64,000 bases of DNA from Afipia massiliensis. GTDB lineage: Bacteria; Pseudomonadota; Alphaproteobacteria; Rhizobiales; Xanthobacteraceae. The notes beneath the pieces are model-generated. The model was given only the letters and a program-made list of their open reading frames with translations, made no database searches and was not told where the DNA came from. Numbering within the stretch: the stretch's first letter is position 1; each line of letters starts with the position of its first letter. The stretch is from the NCBI RefSeq assembly GCF_014203115.1, contig NZ_JACHIJ010000005.1:1-64000 (forward strand). The letters are read 5' to 3'. This document shows positions 26,908 to 36,232 of this stretch, in pieces. Made by a program: the position numbers and the translations under genes.

Positions 26908-27015
26908 CTTCAATGCACACCGCTTTTCAGCCACATTTCAACTTGGATGAGCTTAGTGACGCGGCGCAAATGATGTGAATATTGGTGGCTTCGTTCGTTT
27001 TGAATGGAGCTCACT

Positions 27016-28344
27016 GTGACCCACGACCGCATCGTCATGACGCTTGTACGCTCATTGCGAGCGCCCAAACGCAAGACAAGAACGCACTCCAAGAAGCAAA
27101 TTCGGCAGATCGTAAACCTAGTCCTTTGTTACGGTTGGACCTACCCGATCCTGATCGACGAAGACGGCGTTATCATTTGCGGCTATGGCCGCTATCTCGC
27201 CGCGCTCGAGCTCGGTCTGAAGGAAGTACCGACAATAATCATGTCGGGCCTAAGCGACACCAAGAAGCGCCTCCTCTCCATAGCGGACAACAAGATTTCG
27301 GTGAACGCGGGATGGGATTATCCAATTCTTGCGGCGGAGCTTGGCGAGCTCGCGGTGCTGCTTCCCGAATGTCAGCTCAATATCGAACTATCCGGCTTTG
27401 AGGCTGCCGAGATCGACAGCCTGATGAGCGATCACCTCGATTCGGAACGTGAGCCTGCAGATGTCGTACCAGAGGTAGAAGCCAAGGCCGTCAGTCAAAT
27501 TGGCGACTTATGGACGCTGTCAAAACATCGGCTGCTGTGTGGAGATTCGAGAGAACCCGGGGATGTCAAAAGGCTGATGGGCACCGCCCGCGCCTTCATG
27601 GTATTTTCCGATCCGCCTTACAATGTTCGAGTTAGCTCGGTTCAAGGGCGCGGCAAGATCAAGCACCGTGAGTTTTCTTTCGCATCCGGTGAGATGTCCC
27701 GAGCCGAGTTCAAGGAATTCCTTGTCAGCTGGATGCGCTTAGCGGCTCGCTATTTAGAAGACGGTTCAATCGTCTTCTGCTGCATGGATTGGCGGCACCT
27801 TCGTGAGTGCCTTACGGCCGGCGAAGATGCCTTCACTGAGCTCAAGAATATCATCGCTTGGGTCAAAACCAATGCCGGGCAAGGCAGTTTCTACCGCTCC
27901 CAGCATGAGCTGATCCTTGTATTCAAGAACGGCACCGGACGCCACCAGAACAATATCGAACTCGGCAAATTTGGCCGCTCCCGATCAAACGTCTGGGAGT
28001 ACGCTGGCGTCAATACGTTCCGCAAAGACAGGCTTGCCGAATTGACGGTACATCCGACCGTCAAGCCCGTCGCCCTGGTTGCCGACGCAATGCGGGACTG
28101 TTCGCGTCGTGGCGACATCGTGCTCGATCCTTTCATGGGATCCGGCACGACCATTCTAGCCGCGGAAAAGGTCGGTCGGCGCGGCTACGGCATTGAAATC
28201 GACCCGCTCTACGTCGATGTGGCCATCCGACGCTGGCAGGAGTTCACCAAACGTGACGCGATTCTGCTGGCCACCGGCCAGACCTTCGACGAGGTGGCCG
28301 CCGAGCGGTCCGCCTCCCCTGCTCTCAAGCGCGTAAGGATTTGA
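27016..28344 (+). CDS. ParB-like / N6-adenine DNA methyltransferase fusion
   Basis: A 442-residue two-domain phage-type protein. Residues about 10-110 are a ParB/Srx-like nuclease domain (G-R-Y-L-A-A-L-E-L-G box, A-D-N-K-I-S). From about 160 a methyltransferase follows: DPPY at 199-202 (motif IV) precedes FMGSGTT (motif I) near the C-terminus, the beta-class order. GTG 27016 is chosen because GGAG lies six bases before it; ATG 27004 is the alternative. Such fusions usually sit next to terminase genes and methylate phage DNA. It overlaps the start of the DUF5681 gene. Confidence 0.88.
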   Translation: MTHDRIVMTLVRSLRAPKRKTRTHSKKQIRQIVNLVLCYGWTYPILIDEDGVIICGYGRYLAALELGLKEVPTIIMSGLSDTKKRLLSIADNKISVNAGWDYPILAAELGELAVLLPECQLNIELSGFEAAEIDSLMSDHLDSEREPADVVPEVEAKAVSQIGDLWTLSKHRLLCGDSREPGDVKRLMGTARAFMVFSDPPYNVRVSSVQGRGKIKHREFSFASGEMSRAEFKEFLVSWMRLAARYLEDGSIVFCCMDWRHLRECLTAGEDAFTELKNIIAWVKTNAGQGSFYRSQHELILVFKNGTGRHQNNIELGKFGRSRSNVWEYAGVNTFRKDRLAELTVHPTVKPVALVADAMRDCSRRGDIVLDPFMGSGTTILAAEKVGRRGYGIEIDPLYVDVAIRRWQEFTKRDAILLATGQTFDEVAAERSASPALKRVRI

Positions 28345-28781
28345 TGATGGCATCGATACCGAAAGTCAAACGGGTCATCCGGAAACGTGTGCGGCTGGAG
28401 TCGAGCGATGACGACGTCGGCTACGGAAAACCGCCTCGCTCCCGTCGATTCAAGCCTGGTCAAAGCGGCAATCCGAAAGGCCGCCCGAAGGGAGCCAAAA
28501 ACCGTGACACTATCCTGCGCGAATTGCTCAACAGCAAAATCACAATGCGACGGGATGGCAAGGCTCGCAAGATCACAGTCATGGAGGGCATCTTCCATAA
28601 GGTGGTGGAGGACTCTTTAAAGGGCAATATCAAGAGCGCAACCTTCCTGTTAAATCAGTTGGCCGCGATTACTTCCGACGGAGGTAACGAGTCCGAGATA
28701 AGTCGCGACGACAAGGCAGTGCTCGACGCCTACCTACGCAATTTCCAATCCTCGCTAGGTGGAAAGGAGAAAGCGCGATGA
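28344..28781 (+). CDS. DUF5681-family protein (terminase-associated)
   Basis: A 145-residue basic protein with the DUF5681 hallmark RRFKPGQSGNPKGRPKGAKN near residue 36. The start overlaps the methyltransferase stop (TGATG) with AAGGA upstream; the stop overlaps the terminase start (ATGA). In phages and prophages this family almost always precedes a terminase large subunit and may act as the small subunit or a DNA-binding packaging factor, which is inference. Confidence 0.85.
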   Translation: MMASIPKVKRVIRKRVRLESSDDDVGYGKPPRSRRFKPGQSGNPKGRPKGAKNRDTILRELLNSKITMRRDGKARKITVMEGIFHKVVEDSLKGNIKSATFLLNQLAAITSDGGNESEISRDDKAVLDAYLRNFQSSLGGKEKAR

Positions 28782-30172
28782 ATGATCAAGACCTTCTAGG
28801 TTCTATCCTGCGCAGCGACTTTGAGAGCTTCCTCCACCGTTGCTTTCTGATGCTCAATCCGGGTGCTCAGTACATCCCGAACTGGCACATCAAGGCGATT
28901 GCTCACCAGCTCCAGCTTATTCGAGACGGCAAGGTCAATCGTCTGATCATCAACATGCCACCGCGATACTTAAAGTCGCTCACGGTGTCGGTAATACTCC
29001 CGGCTTTCCTGCTCGGACATGATCCACGGATGAAGATTTTTGGCGTTAGCTACAGCAACGATCTTTCGGCCAAGCATGCGGCAGATTTTCGGGCAATCGT
29101 AAAATCTGATTGGTACCGCAAAGCGTTTCCGAGCATGCGTGTCGATCGGATCGCCGATTCTGACGTTTTCACCACGAAGCGGGGTTTTCGTCGCTCGACT
29201 TCCGTTTCGGCCACACTGACGGGTCTTGGCGGCGACATGATCATTCTTGACGACCCGCAGAAGCCGGTCGACGCGCAATCAGACACACTGCGTAATTCCC
29301 TCAATCAATGGTTCACAAACACTCTGCTGTCGCGACTCGACAACAAGGCGACCGGCATCATTATTCTGGTGATGCAACGAGTTCACCTTCATGACCTGAC
29401 AGGGTTCCTCGTTGATAATTCCAAGGACTGGACCGTACTGAGCTTACCCGCGATCGCCGAGGCCGATGAGACGATTCCGATCGGCGATGACAAGTTTCAT
29501 AAGCGCCGGGTCGGCGAAGCGCTCCATCCGCGCTACGAGACCCTCGCCACACTGGAAAAACTCCGCACTGAAATGGGCTCTGCCATTTTTAGTGCCCAGT
29601 ATCAGCAGTCGCCCGTCCCTGACGGCGGCGCGATGATCCACCGCGAATGGATCCGATACTATGATCAACCGCCGGAGCGCACATATCGAACCAAAGTCAT
29701 TCAAAGCTGGGATACTGCAGCAAAAGTCGGCAGCCAGAATGACTGGTCGGTCTGCACCACGTGGCTTTTGGTTGATAAGCACTTTTATCTGCTGGACGTG
29801 ACGCGAGGGCGATACGAGTATCCTCAATTGCGCGCCACGGCGATTGCGCTCGCGCAGCGATACGATCCGCACAAAATACTGGTCGAGGATGCATCAACCG
29901 GGATCGCTCTGGCTCAGGAACTTAAACAAAGCGATATCTACAGCGTGAGACCTGTACCCATCGAGCGGGATAAGCAGGGCCGTCTGTTCGTGCATCAAGC
30001 CAAGTTCGAAGCAGGGCTGGTGCTGTTTCCCCGGATAGCGCCATTCCTTGCTCAGCTCGAAGCCGAGCTTCTCACTTTTCCGCAAGGCAAACACGATGAT
30101 CAGGTCGATAGCCTCAGCCAAGCACTCTCATACAAGGGTGGCTATGATACGACTTTATCTTGGGTAGGGTGA
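28778..30172 (+). CDS. terL: Phage terminase large subunit
   Basis: A 464-residue packaging motor. The ATPase half has a Walker A variant in NMPPRYLKS (R-Y-L-K-S), Walker B DMIILDDP, and a coupling motif region around VMQRVH. The nuclease half has D in SWDTA, D/E in LVEDAST and D in DDQVDSLSQAL, the RNase H-like acidic set. The protein appears full length and intact, yet no portal, capsid or tail genes follow. It closes a three-gene overlapping operon. Confidence 0.9.
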   Translation: MNDQDLLGSILRSDFESFLHRCFLMLNPGAQYIPNWHIKAIAHQLQLIRDGKVNRLIINMPPRYLKSLTVSVILPAFLLGHDPRMKIFGVSYSNDLSAKHAADFRAIVKSDWYRKAFPSMRVDRIADSDVFTTKRGFRRSTSVSATLTGLGGDMIILDDPQKPVDAQSDTLRNSLNQWFTNTLLSRLDNKATGIIILVMQRVHLHDLTGFLVDNSKDWTVLSLPAIAEADETIPIGDDKFHKRRVGEALHPRYETLATLEKLRTEMGSAIFSAQYQQSPVPDGGAMIHREWIRYYDQPPERTYRTKVIQSWDTAAKVGSQNDWSVCTTWLLVDKHFYLLDVTRGRYEYPQLRATAIALAQRYDPHKILVEDASTGIALAQELKQSDIYSVRPVPIERDKQGRLFVHQAKFEAGLVLFPRIAPFLAQLEAELLTFPQGKHDDQVDSLSQALSYKGGYDTTLSWVG

Positions 30173-30325
30173 CTCGCGCCGAAATGGTCAACAGCTCTGT
30201 GTCCCGCGTGTCAGATTTCAAAGCTTCGACCGTTCGGATCTTCGGCGACCGCTTCAAACAAGCCAGAGTCGAGGAAACAGCTATTAGCTAGCAGCGCGCG
30301 CAAAGATATAGCGCCACTGCCGTAA

Positions 30326-30895
30326 TCAAAGCTTCCGGATTGATGAGAACCGCATCGTAAAGACGGGGCTCTTCATCGAGCCTGCCAAGGTTACGCTCTG
30401 TTCGCCCACGCAATCCACGTTCGAGGGAAAGAACCCTCCTGAAAACCGCACCGTGTCACCGCGTTTCATGGCGGCGAGAGATTTAAAGAACTGCGTATCC
30501 GGATCAATCAGGGTCTTATCAGAATAGTCCGATATAGCGTTGTTCCATGTTGAAACTTGCAAACCCGGCGCAAGTTCAAGCGTGATTACGCCCTTGCCAT
30601 CGCCATTGGTGGAGAGATGAGCGACTTTGCCGATCCAACCTGATGCGCTCTGACCGTTCAATGCGCTGCAGATCGCCTGCTGTCTTGTATTGCGGAACCC
30701 ACCCGCGGCCAGTTCATTGGGAGCCGCGTTGAATTTGGATCGCGCCTGGGTAATCGCCATTATGAACCGTGTCTGGTCAGATGGCAGAGGTACGCTCGGC
30801 ACGGGCGGGGCCGCGCTTCGACCACCGCCAACCAGAGCTCCGACGACAATGAATCCAAGCGCGCAGCCCAAGGCCGCCTTGATTGCGATATTCAT
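30326..30895 (-). CDS. Uncharacterised membrane-anchored or exported protein (189 aa)
   Basis: The first 25 residues form one hydrophobic segment (ALGCALGFIVVGALVGGG), giving an N-terminal anchor or uncleaved signal. The rest is a small soluble domain with a beta-rich centre (KVAHLSTNGDGKGVITLELA, then DTVRFSGGFFPS) resembling an OB-fold. Two cysteines (in AICSAL and VDCVGE) could form a disulfide in the periplasm. Such proteins occur in Bradyrhizobiaceae accessory DNA; the role is unknown. It lies between the terminase operon and the second cassette. Confidence 0.6.
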   Translation of the reverse strand: MNIAIKAALGCALGFIVVGALVGGGRSAAPPVPSVPLPSDQTRFIMAITQARSKFNAAPNELAAGGFRNTRQQAICSALNGQSASGWIGKVAHLSTNGDGKGVITLELAPGLQVSTWNNAISDYSDKTLIDPDTQFFKSLAAMKRGDTVRFSGGFFPSNVDCVGEQSVTLAGSMKSPVFTMRFSSIRKL

Positions 30896-31043
30896 GGGAC
30901 CTTCTCCAAGTTTGCGTTCGACGTCCCTTCCGCCGCTTTAGGATGGCTCGGCGTGGGTGGCTCAGCACATCGCTTCCCGCCGCGCAGAAGTCCACGGCAC
31001 CTCCGACTGTCGGGCGCTACTATGGTGAGTCTCCGTTAATATA

Positions 31044-31074
31044 ATCCTATTTTGGGATAATCCGTTTCTGGGAT
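31044..31074 (+). promoter_or_regulatory. Tandem ATCC-N-GGGAT operator-like repeats (copy 2)
   Basis: ATCCTATTTTGGGAT (31044-31058) and ATCCGTTTCTGGGAT (31060-31074), identical to the two units at 1119-1149 and at the same distance from the XRE start. Conservation between cassettes whose flanks differ supports a functional regulator site. Confidence 0.5.
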
Positions 31075-31081
31075 CAAATTA

Positions 31082-31112
31082 TGCGCCGCCGATTCACGGC
31101 TCTGGCGGCGCA
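31082..31112 (+). promoter_or_regulatory. Leader hairpin overlapping XRE start codon (copy 2)
   Basis: TGCGCCGCC (31082-31090) is the exact reverse complement of GGCGGCGCA (31104-31112); the loop is GATTCACGGCTCT. The final A is the first base of the start codon, so folding would block initiation. Confidence 0.5.
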
Positions 31113-31387
31113 TGCAAAAGACCCTCAAATCTGCGGAATATGCCCGGCTAATCGACCAGCTTGTCGCAGCGCGGAAGGCGGCGGACATCCGCCAGCTAGC
31201 CTTGGCCAAGAAGCTCGGCCGCCCGCAATCCTTTGTCGCCAAATATGAGAACGGCGAGCGCCGCCTTGACATCATCGAGTTCACGGCCATCGCCCGCGCC
31301 CTCGGCGCCGATCCCGTGAAGCTGTTTAAGGATTACGTCGGCGGTAAAGGCTCTCCCAAAGCCGCGTCAAAGCGTTCGGCCAGGTAA
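31112..31387 (+). CDS. XRE-family helix-turn-helix regulator, cassette copy 2
   Basis: A 91-residue Cro/C1-type protein, about 85 percent identical by eye to the one at 1187-1462. The HTH spans residues 13-65 (QLALAKKLGRPQSFVAKYEN). It has the same upstream operator pair and start-codon hairpin. Unlike copy 1 it is not followed directly by the 74-residue gene: a 68-bp repeat and then the TonB receptor/FecR/FecI module intervene. It is therefore the only gene of a left-hand cassette fragment. Confidence 0.88.
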   Translation: MQKTLKSAEYARLIDQLVAARKAADIRQLALAKKLGRPQSFVAKYENGERRLDIIEFTAIARALGADPVKLFKDYVGGKGSPKAASKRSAR

Positions 31388-31406
31388 ACCGGGTAGGTTC
31401 GGTGTG

Positions 31407-31474
31407 TTTCCTGATCATTTTATGATCAGGAACGACTGATATGAGCCACTAGATTGCTGCGTTTCTGCTCGACT
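31407..31474 (+). repeat. 68-bp direct repeat B, left flank of heme module
   Basis: About 64 of 68 bases match 37010-37077. It starts with a perfect palindrome, TCCTGATCAT-TTT-ATGATCAGGA, and ends GCGTTTCTGCTCGACT. It follows the XRE gene at the same place as the diverged copy at 1493-1560 in cassette 1. Confidence 0.75.
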
Positions 31475-31614
31475 GCCATCGCGCCTCTACGGCAATGAAG
31501 AATAGCAATGAACTCGATTGTCACCATCGCTCCAACTAAAACACCTTTCGGCAAATCAATCGCTCATTCAAATTAGGCGTGTGCAAGCTCGCAGATACCC
31601 TCATAAAATTTGCA

Positions 31615-34600
31615 TCAAAACCGATAATTCAGTCCGATCTTGAACGCGTGCATATCCAGACGGTTGGAGGCCTTGCGGCCATTGACCGTGCTATAACTCC
31701 CGGGAACTGTAATCATTGGTCCGTAAACCGGTATGGGCGGACCGCCCCGAGGGTTTGGTCGGTAATCGACGATCTCCTGATATTGATAAGACTGCGTCAC
31801 GCCAGCTCGCGCTCTGGGAAAGAGAAAATTGTCCTCGCCGAAATCTGAGTACGAGTACTCGCCCTTTAGCGACCAGTTGTTGAGGAGCGCATATTCGACG
31901 CCTCCGCCCGCGGTCCAACCCTGCCGCATGACAGAAGTCCGTTCGCTGAATTCTGGTCCGCTCGTGCTCGTTCCGCCGGGCTGGGCCAAAGTGGAAAAAT
32001 TGGATTGAAACTGCGCTCGCTCCTGGGTTTCCTTCAGCCAGGCGACACCACCCGTTCCAAAAACAAGTAGCCGGTCGAACGCAAATCCTGCCCGGCCGCG
32101 CAATGCCATCATCCAGTCCATGCCGTATTGCGTGCTGGCCTGCATCCATCCGCCAGCCATGAGCGCCGCGCCACCTTCGATCGCAAGAGATTTCTGCGTT
32201 TCGCCATGTTTCAGCCAGGTATGTTCGGCCTCCATGCCGATCACAAGGCCGCTTGCGAACTGATAGTTGAATCCGACCTGAAGACCCTTGGTGACGTTAT
32301 TGAGGTCGATATCCGCGGACTCCGACGCCGCGACGGGGGTGACAGCACCGTTCAAAGCGGTTGTGAATCCGCTGACATGGCCGAGCCCGTATCCAAGATA
32401 ACCGCCGGCATAAAGACCCGTCCAGTCGCTTCCGGGCGCACCGTGCGATGCATTCCCCAAATGCACATCGGGTAACACCAGTCTCGCGCCGCCCAGCGTG
32501 GTTGTATACGACAGCCGCGCGGTTCGACCGGGCGACGGCATCCCTAGCGCGGTCATCGCGCCAAAATAGTATTCGTCTGTGATGTTCTCGATGCTGAGAT
32601 TGAAAACACTGTCGTCCGAAAACTTATAGCTGGCGAAAGCATCGTAGACCGTATAGCCGGGAGGCGACATCGTGTAGCCGATCTGGCCCCTGCCTCCATT
32701 CCAGACGCTTCCAAAGCGGGTCGATGCAAAGTGCATCCTGCCGCCGATGGTCATGCTCTGATCGAAAAGACGCACGCCCGCGGTGACACTGCCCGATGTG
32801 GTCGGCGGGATATAGTTCGTGGCGTAATCGGCCTGCTGCGGCGTCTGGAGGGGGGCTCCGATGTTCGTTCTAAGACCAGACGGTCCCGAGCACGTGGTCG
32901 GAGTCGGACAATATTCGACACGATCATAGTTCGTGTAGGCGCCTTCTACGAAGGCCACGCCAGCATCGTATCCGCCGGAAACCTCGAACCCGCGATAGTT
33001 GGCGCTGTCCATGTTGATCCAGTGATAGACATTCTGGCCGCCCCTCGACGAGCGAAGGCCGCGGAAAATGTAGTCGTCATAATGATTATCGAAGAAAGAC
33101 AGTTTAGCGCGCAGCTTGTCGCCGGTTGTGAATACGTCCTTGCGCAGCAGGTTGACGCCGACTTCCTTGTTCTTGGATATCTCGGGGCGCAGATTGGGAT
33201 TGTTGACCAAAAGGCCTTCGTAGTGCCAGTGGCTTTCGCGCAAGCTGGGAGGGCGGTAGCCCTCCTTGTATTGTCCATAGAATTGGAGCCCTTCCAGGGG
33301 ACTCAGCACGATGCCCGCATTGGGGCTGAAGCGGCTTCCGGACCGTTCAGGATATTTCGCAAGATACCCCCCGCCCTCTGAATCGTAATAATCGAAGCGG
33401 CCCCCCGCCGACACAGTCAGCCAATCGACCGGCTTGAGAGCCGCCTTGCTGAACGTGCCGCTCAACAGCCGCTCGCCTGTCGGGCCGAGTGTCATCCATC
33501 CGCCAGCTCCCGTGATCGTTGTGGGATATTGATCGGCGAACGCACTTTCACGGACGATCTCGGTGCCGTTGTCCCAGACCAATTCACCCAGCGGGGTGGC
33601 GAATGTCGATGCATTGCCGATATCGCCGCCAAGGGTGCGAACACCTCGCAAAGCAGTGTTGAAATCAGTCTTCAGATCGGTGAACCACAGGTTCGCGCGA
33701 AAATTGAGGTAGGGATTGTCAGATGGATTATGCCGGTATTTGGCCGTGTAAGTATCGACACGGGTTCGCAGAAGCGCAACTTGACCGTAATTATCCAGCA
33801 ATCCGGATGGCGCGATGTTGAACTCGCTGATTTCTCCGTAGATCGATCCGAAATAAAGATAGCTCAGTTCGAGCGATTGCCCATCGCCCCATTTGATCTT
33901 GCCCTTTGCCAGAAACGAGTCGGCGTTTTCCGAGGTGTTGAATGCTTCGCCCCCGGCCGGGACGCGGGCATTGGCGTTATTGCTGTCCCATGTGAAGTCG
34001 CCCCTTCTGAAAACAATGCCGGGCGGAACATTCGTGCCCACGAAATAGTTGCCTTGCTGGCGTTTCGAATACGCTGCGACGAACTCGTAGTGTTCCTTGA
34101 TAGATGCAACGGCAACATTTCCCGAAAACATATCGCCATTGAGAAAACCCGGGCGTGCCTCGCTGGCCATGTTGATGACCGACGCAGGCGACTGAACCGG
34201 AGCGCGGGGCGTCACCGTGTTCGAACCTGTGCTGGCCTTGAGACGAATGCCCGAGTCGTTGCCTTCCTTGACGATGTCCCTGGCCTCAAGCGTGCGAAAA
34301 TTGATTGCACCGCCGATGGTGCCGGTGCCTACGCCGTCGCTCGGACCTTTGGAAATATCAACGCCGCCGATCATGTCCGGGTCGACGAACACCTCGTCGC
34401 GGGTGCCGCTGTAACCGCGGTATGAGCTCGATGTTTGCCTCGCGCCATCCACGGTCGTATTGACGCGCCCCATTCCCTGCAATCCACGGATGTTCGGATT
34501 GATGGACACGCCCGAGCGGCCTCCCGCCGAAATGACGCCAGGCGTCGTGCGGAAAACATCGCTCGTCGATATCGGAGGTATGCGATCCAACTCCTGGCGG

Positions 34601-35088
34601 GAAATGTTCGACACCGATCCCGGCGTCAGATACGGCGCATCGGCGGCCGTAGCGCCTACGCTCGATACGTCAACCGGATCAAGCACGACCGAACCATCGG
34701 ACACCGCAAAATTTGACGTCTCACCCTGGGATCGCTGAATCGTCACCGTCCGGGCGTTGGTGAAGCGATAGGTCAGCCCGGTGCCAGCCAGAATCCTGCC
34801 AAGTGCAGCATTTGCACTGAGATTGCCGGATACTGGTGACGACTTGCCGGTGACAGCCTCAGAACTGGGCCGGATGACCTGAATGTTCGTTGCGGCTGTA
34901 AAATCGGCAAGCGCAGCAAGCAAAGATTTCGAGGGAATATTGAAGGCGAAGCTGCGATCCGCCTGCGCTCCGCGCAGCTGAGTACCGGTTTGCGCAACCG
35001 CTTGCGGCACTGCTGCGAATGCCATCAACAGCACCGTAACCGGGATGCTTCTCCGAGCGATATCCGCTCTCTTTTTGATCGTCGTCAT
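31615..35088 (-). CDS. TonB-dependent heme-type receptor with STN domain and extra C-terminal barrel
   Basis: A 1157-residue outer-membrane protein. It has a signal peptide (1-33, ending AVAQT), an STN signalling domain (about 47-120, FNIPSKSLLAALADFTA), a plug, and a 22-strand barrel. The heme-receptor FRAP/NPNL region appears as GYRPP, S-H-W-H, then NPNLRPE. From about residue 888 a second domain starts (DWTGLYAGGYLGYG) that matches the Omp25/Omp31-type eight-strand barrel and ends in a terminal Phe. With FecR and FecI upstream it forms a cell-surface signalling unit like HasR/HasS/HasI. The added barrel makes it about 270 residues longer than usual. Confidence 0.88.
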   Translation of the reverse strand: MTTIKKRADIARRSIPVTVLLMAFAAVPQAVAQTGTQLRGAQADRSFAFNIPSKSLLAALADFTAATNIQVIRPSSEAVTGKSSPVSGNLSANAALGRILAGTGLTYRFTNARTVTIQRSQGETSNFAVSDGSVVLDPVDVSSVGATAADAPYLTPGSVSNISRQELDRIPPISTSDVFRTTPGVISAGGRSGVSINPNIRGLQGMGRVNTTVDGARQTSSSYRGYSGTRDEVFVDPDMIGGVDISKGPSDGVGTGTIGGAINFRTLEARDIVKEGNDSGIRLKASTGSNTVTPRAPVQSPASVINMASEARPGFLNGDMFSGNVAVASIKEHYEFVAAYSKRQQGNYFVGTNVPPGIVFRRGDFTWDSNNANARVPAGGEAFNTSENADSFLAKGKIKWGDGQSLELSYLYFGSIYGEISEFNIAPSGLLDNYGQVALLRTRVDTYTAKYRHNPSDNPYLNFRANLWFTDLKTDFNTALRGVRTLGGDIGNASTFATPLGELVWDNGTEIVRESAFADQYPTTITGAGGWMTLGPTGERLLSGTFSKAALKPVDWLTVSAGGRFDYYDSEGGGYLAKYPERSGSRFSPNAGIVLSPLEGLQFYGQYKEGYRPPSLRESHWHYEGLLVNNPNLRPEISKNKEVGVNLLRKDVFTTGDKLRAKLSFFDNHYDDYIFRGLRSSRGGQNVYHWINMDSANYRGFEVSGGYDAGVAFVEGAYTNYDRVEYCPTPTTCSGPSGLRTNIGAPLQTPQQADYATNYIPPTTSGSVTAGVRLFDQSMTIGGRMHFASTRFGSVWNGGRGQIGYTMSPPGYTVYDAFASYKFSDDSVFNLSIENITDEYYFGAMTALGMPSPGRTARLSYTTTLGGARLVLPDVHLGNASHGAPGSDWTGLYAGGYLGYGLGHVSGFTTALNGAVTPVAASESADIDLNNVTKGLQVGFNYQFASGLVIGMEAEHTWLKHGETQKSLAIEGGAALMAGGWMQASTQYGMDWMMALRGRAGFAFDRLLVFGTGGVAWLKETQERAQFQSNFSTLAQPGGTSTSGPEFSERTSVMRQGWTAGGGVEYALLNNWSLKGEYSYSDFGEDNFLFPRARAGVTQSYQYQEIVDYRPNPRGGPPIPVYGPMITVPGSYSTVNGRKASNRLDMHAFKIGLNYRF

Positions 35089-35183
35089 CGAACCTCAGTC
35101 CACTCAGCGGCCGAAATGCTTAACGGCCACATGCAGACAACGATTCAGACGAGCGAACCCCGTAAAAAAAATCTCAGGCCATG

Positions 35184-36164
35184 TCAGCGGAAAACCAGCG
35201 TAGCAAGACCGGGAACCGTGACGGTTCGCAATCCAAGCGCAGAACGCAACGCCTCGACGATAGCGTCGGGATCATCCGCCTTGAAAACGCCAGTCAGCTT
35301 CAACTGCCGCAGGGAGTTGTCAGTCATCATCACGCGGCCGGGCTGCATGCGCGCGAGTTCGTCGATCACTCTGCCGAGCGGCGCCTGATCGAGGATGATC
35401 AGCCCCCTGCGCCACGCAAGCGCAGTCTCCGGGTCGGCTTCAACCACCGGTCCGATGCGCCCCCCTCCGACGGACAGATGCTTACCGGCAGGAACCTGAA
35501 CGCGGTCGGCACCCGAACGCGACACGGCCACCAGCCCGCGCTCGACCGTGACGCCGACTTCTCCCTGCTCTTGATCGACGGAGAAAGCGGTGCCGAGAAC
35601 ACGCGTTTCAACCACACCTGAGTGCACGGAGAAGGGTGACTTGGGATTGTGGACGACATCGAACCACGCACGCCCGCGCAGCAATTCGATTGACCTTCCG
35701 TCTGCCGTAAACTTGACGGTAACGGCTGTATCGCCATCGAGATAAACCTGCGAGCCGTCGGCCAAACTGACGTTGCGCCGTTCGCCGGGCCTCGTCGCAT
35801 GATCCGCCCGGAGGCGATCGAAAAACCCCGGATCGCGCCAGATCAGCCCTCCAATCGCAACCAGAAGGCAGGCGGCCAAAGCTGATCCGACAGCCCCGCC
35901 CCGGGCAGACAGTGGCCTCGGCTTTTTCAACCCTTGCCGGTGCCAGCCTCCTTCGCCCAGGATTGCCGCGGGCGCATCCAGGTTATTCCAAAGGCTCTTG
36001 ACGTCGTTGAACGCTTGATGGTGAGCGGGGTCTTCAGCGAGCCAGCGCCGGAACTCGCGGCGCTCTTGGTCAGCGACATCGGGCTCATTCAGACGCACGA
36101 ACCATGCGGTAGCTTCGCGCTCCCGTTTCTCGGTATCCGGTATCTTCTCTGAATCGGAGTTCAT
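35184..36164 (-). CDS. FecR-family anti-sigma factor
   Basis: A 326-residue inner-membrane regulator. The N-terminal DUF4880 domain (about 15-62, EATAWFVRLNEP to FNDVKSLW) binds the sigma factor. One membrane segment (about 92-110) is followed by the periplasmic FecR domain (RNVSLADGSQVYLDGDTAVT) and a C-terminal STN-like end (GLIILDQAPLGRVIDELARM) that contacts the receptor's STN domain. It lies between the FecI-type gene and the receptor, the standard order. Ligand-loaded receptor would release FecI activity. Confidence 0.92.
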   Translation of the reverse strand: MNSDSEKIPDTEKREREATAWFVRLNEPDVADQERREFRRWLAEDPAHHQAFNDVKSLWNNLDAPAAILGEGGWHRQGLKKPRPLSARGGAVGSALAACLLVAIGGLIWRDPGFFDRLRADHATRPGERRNVSLADGSQVYLDGDTAVTVKFTADGRSIELLRGRAWFDVVHNPKSPFSVHSGVVETRVLGTAFSVDQEQGEVGVTVERGLVAVSRSGADRVQVPAGKHLSVGGGRIGPVVEADPETALAWRRGLIILDQAPLGRVIDELARMQPGRVMMTDNSLRQLKLTGVFKADDPDAIVEALRSALGLRTVTVPGLATLVFR

Positions 36165-36232
36165 CTGAGAACCGCGCTCGTCCCGTCGTTATAGACCCGA
36201 CAGTAAGAGAACGATTCTAACGCCGGAATCCC

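Noticed and set aside
33529-34425. Open frame of 298 codons opposite the TonB receptor
   Set aside because: Antisense to a well-supported receptor gene; Arg/Gly-rich composition without domain.
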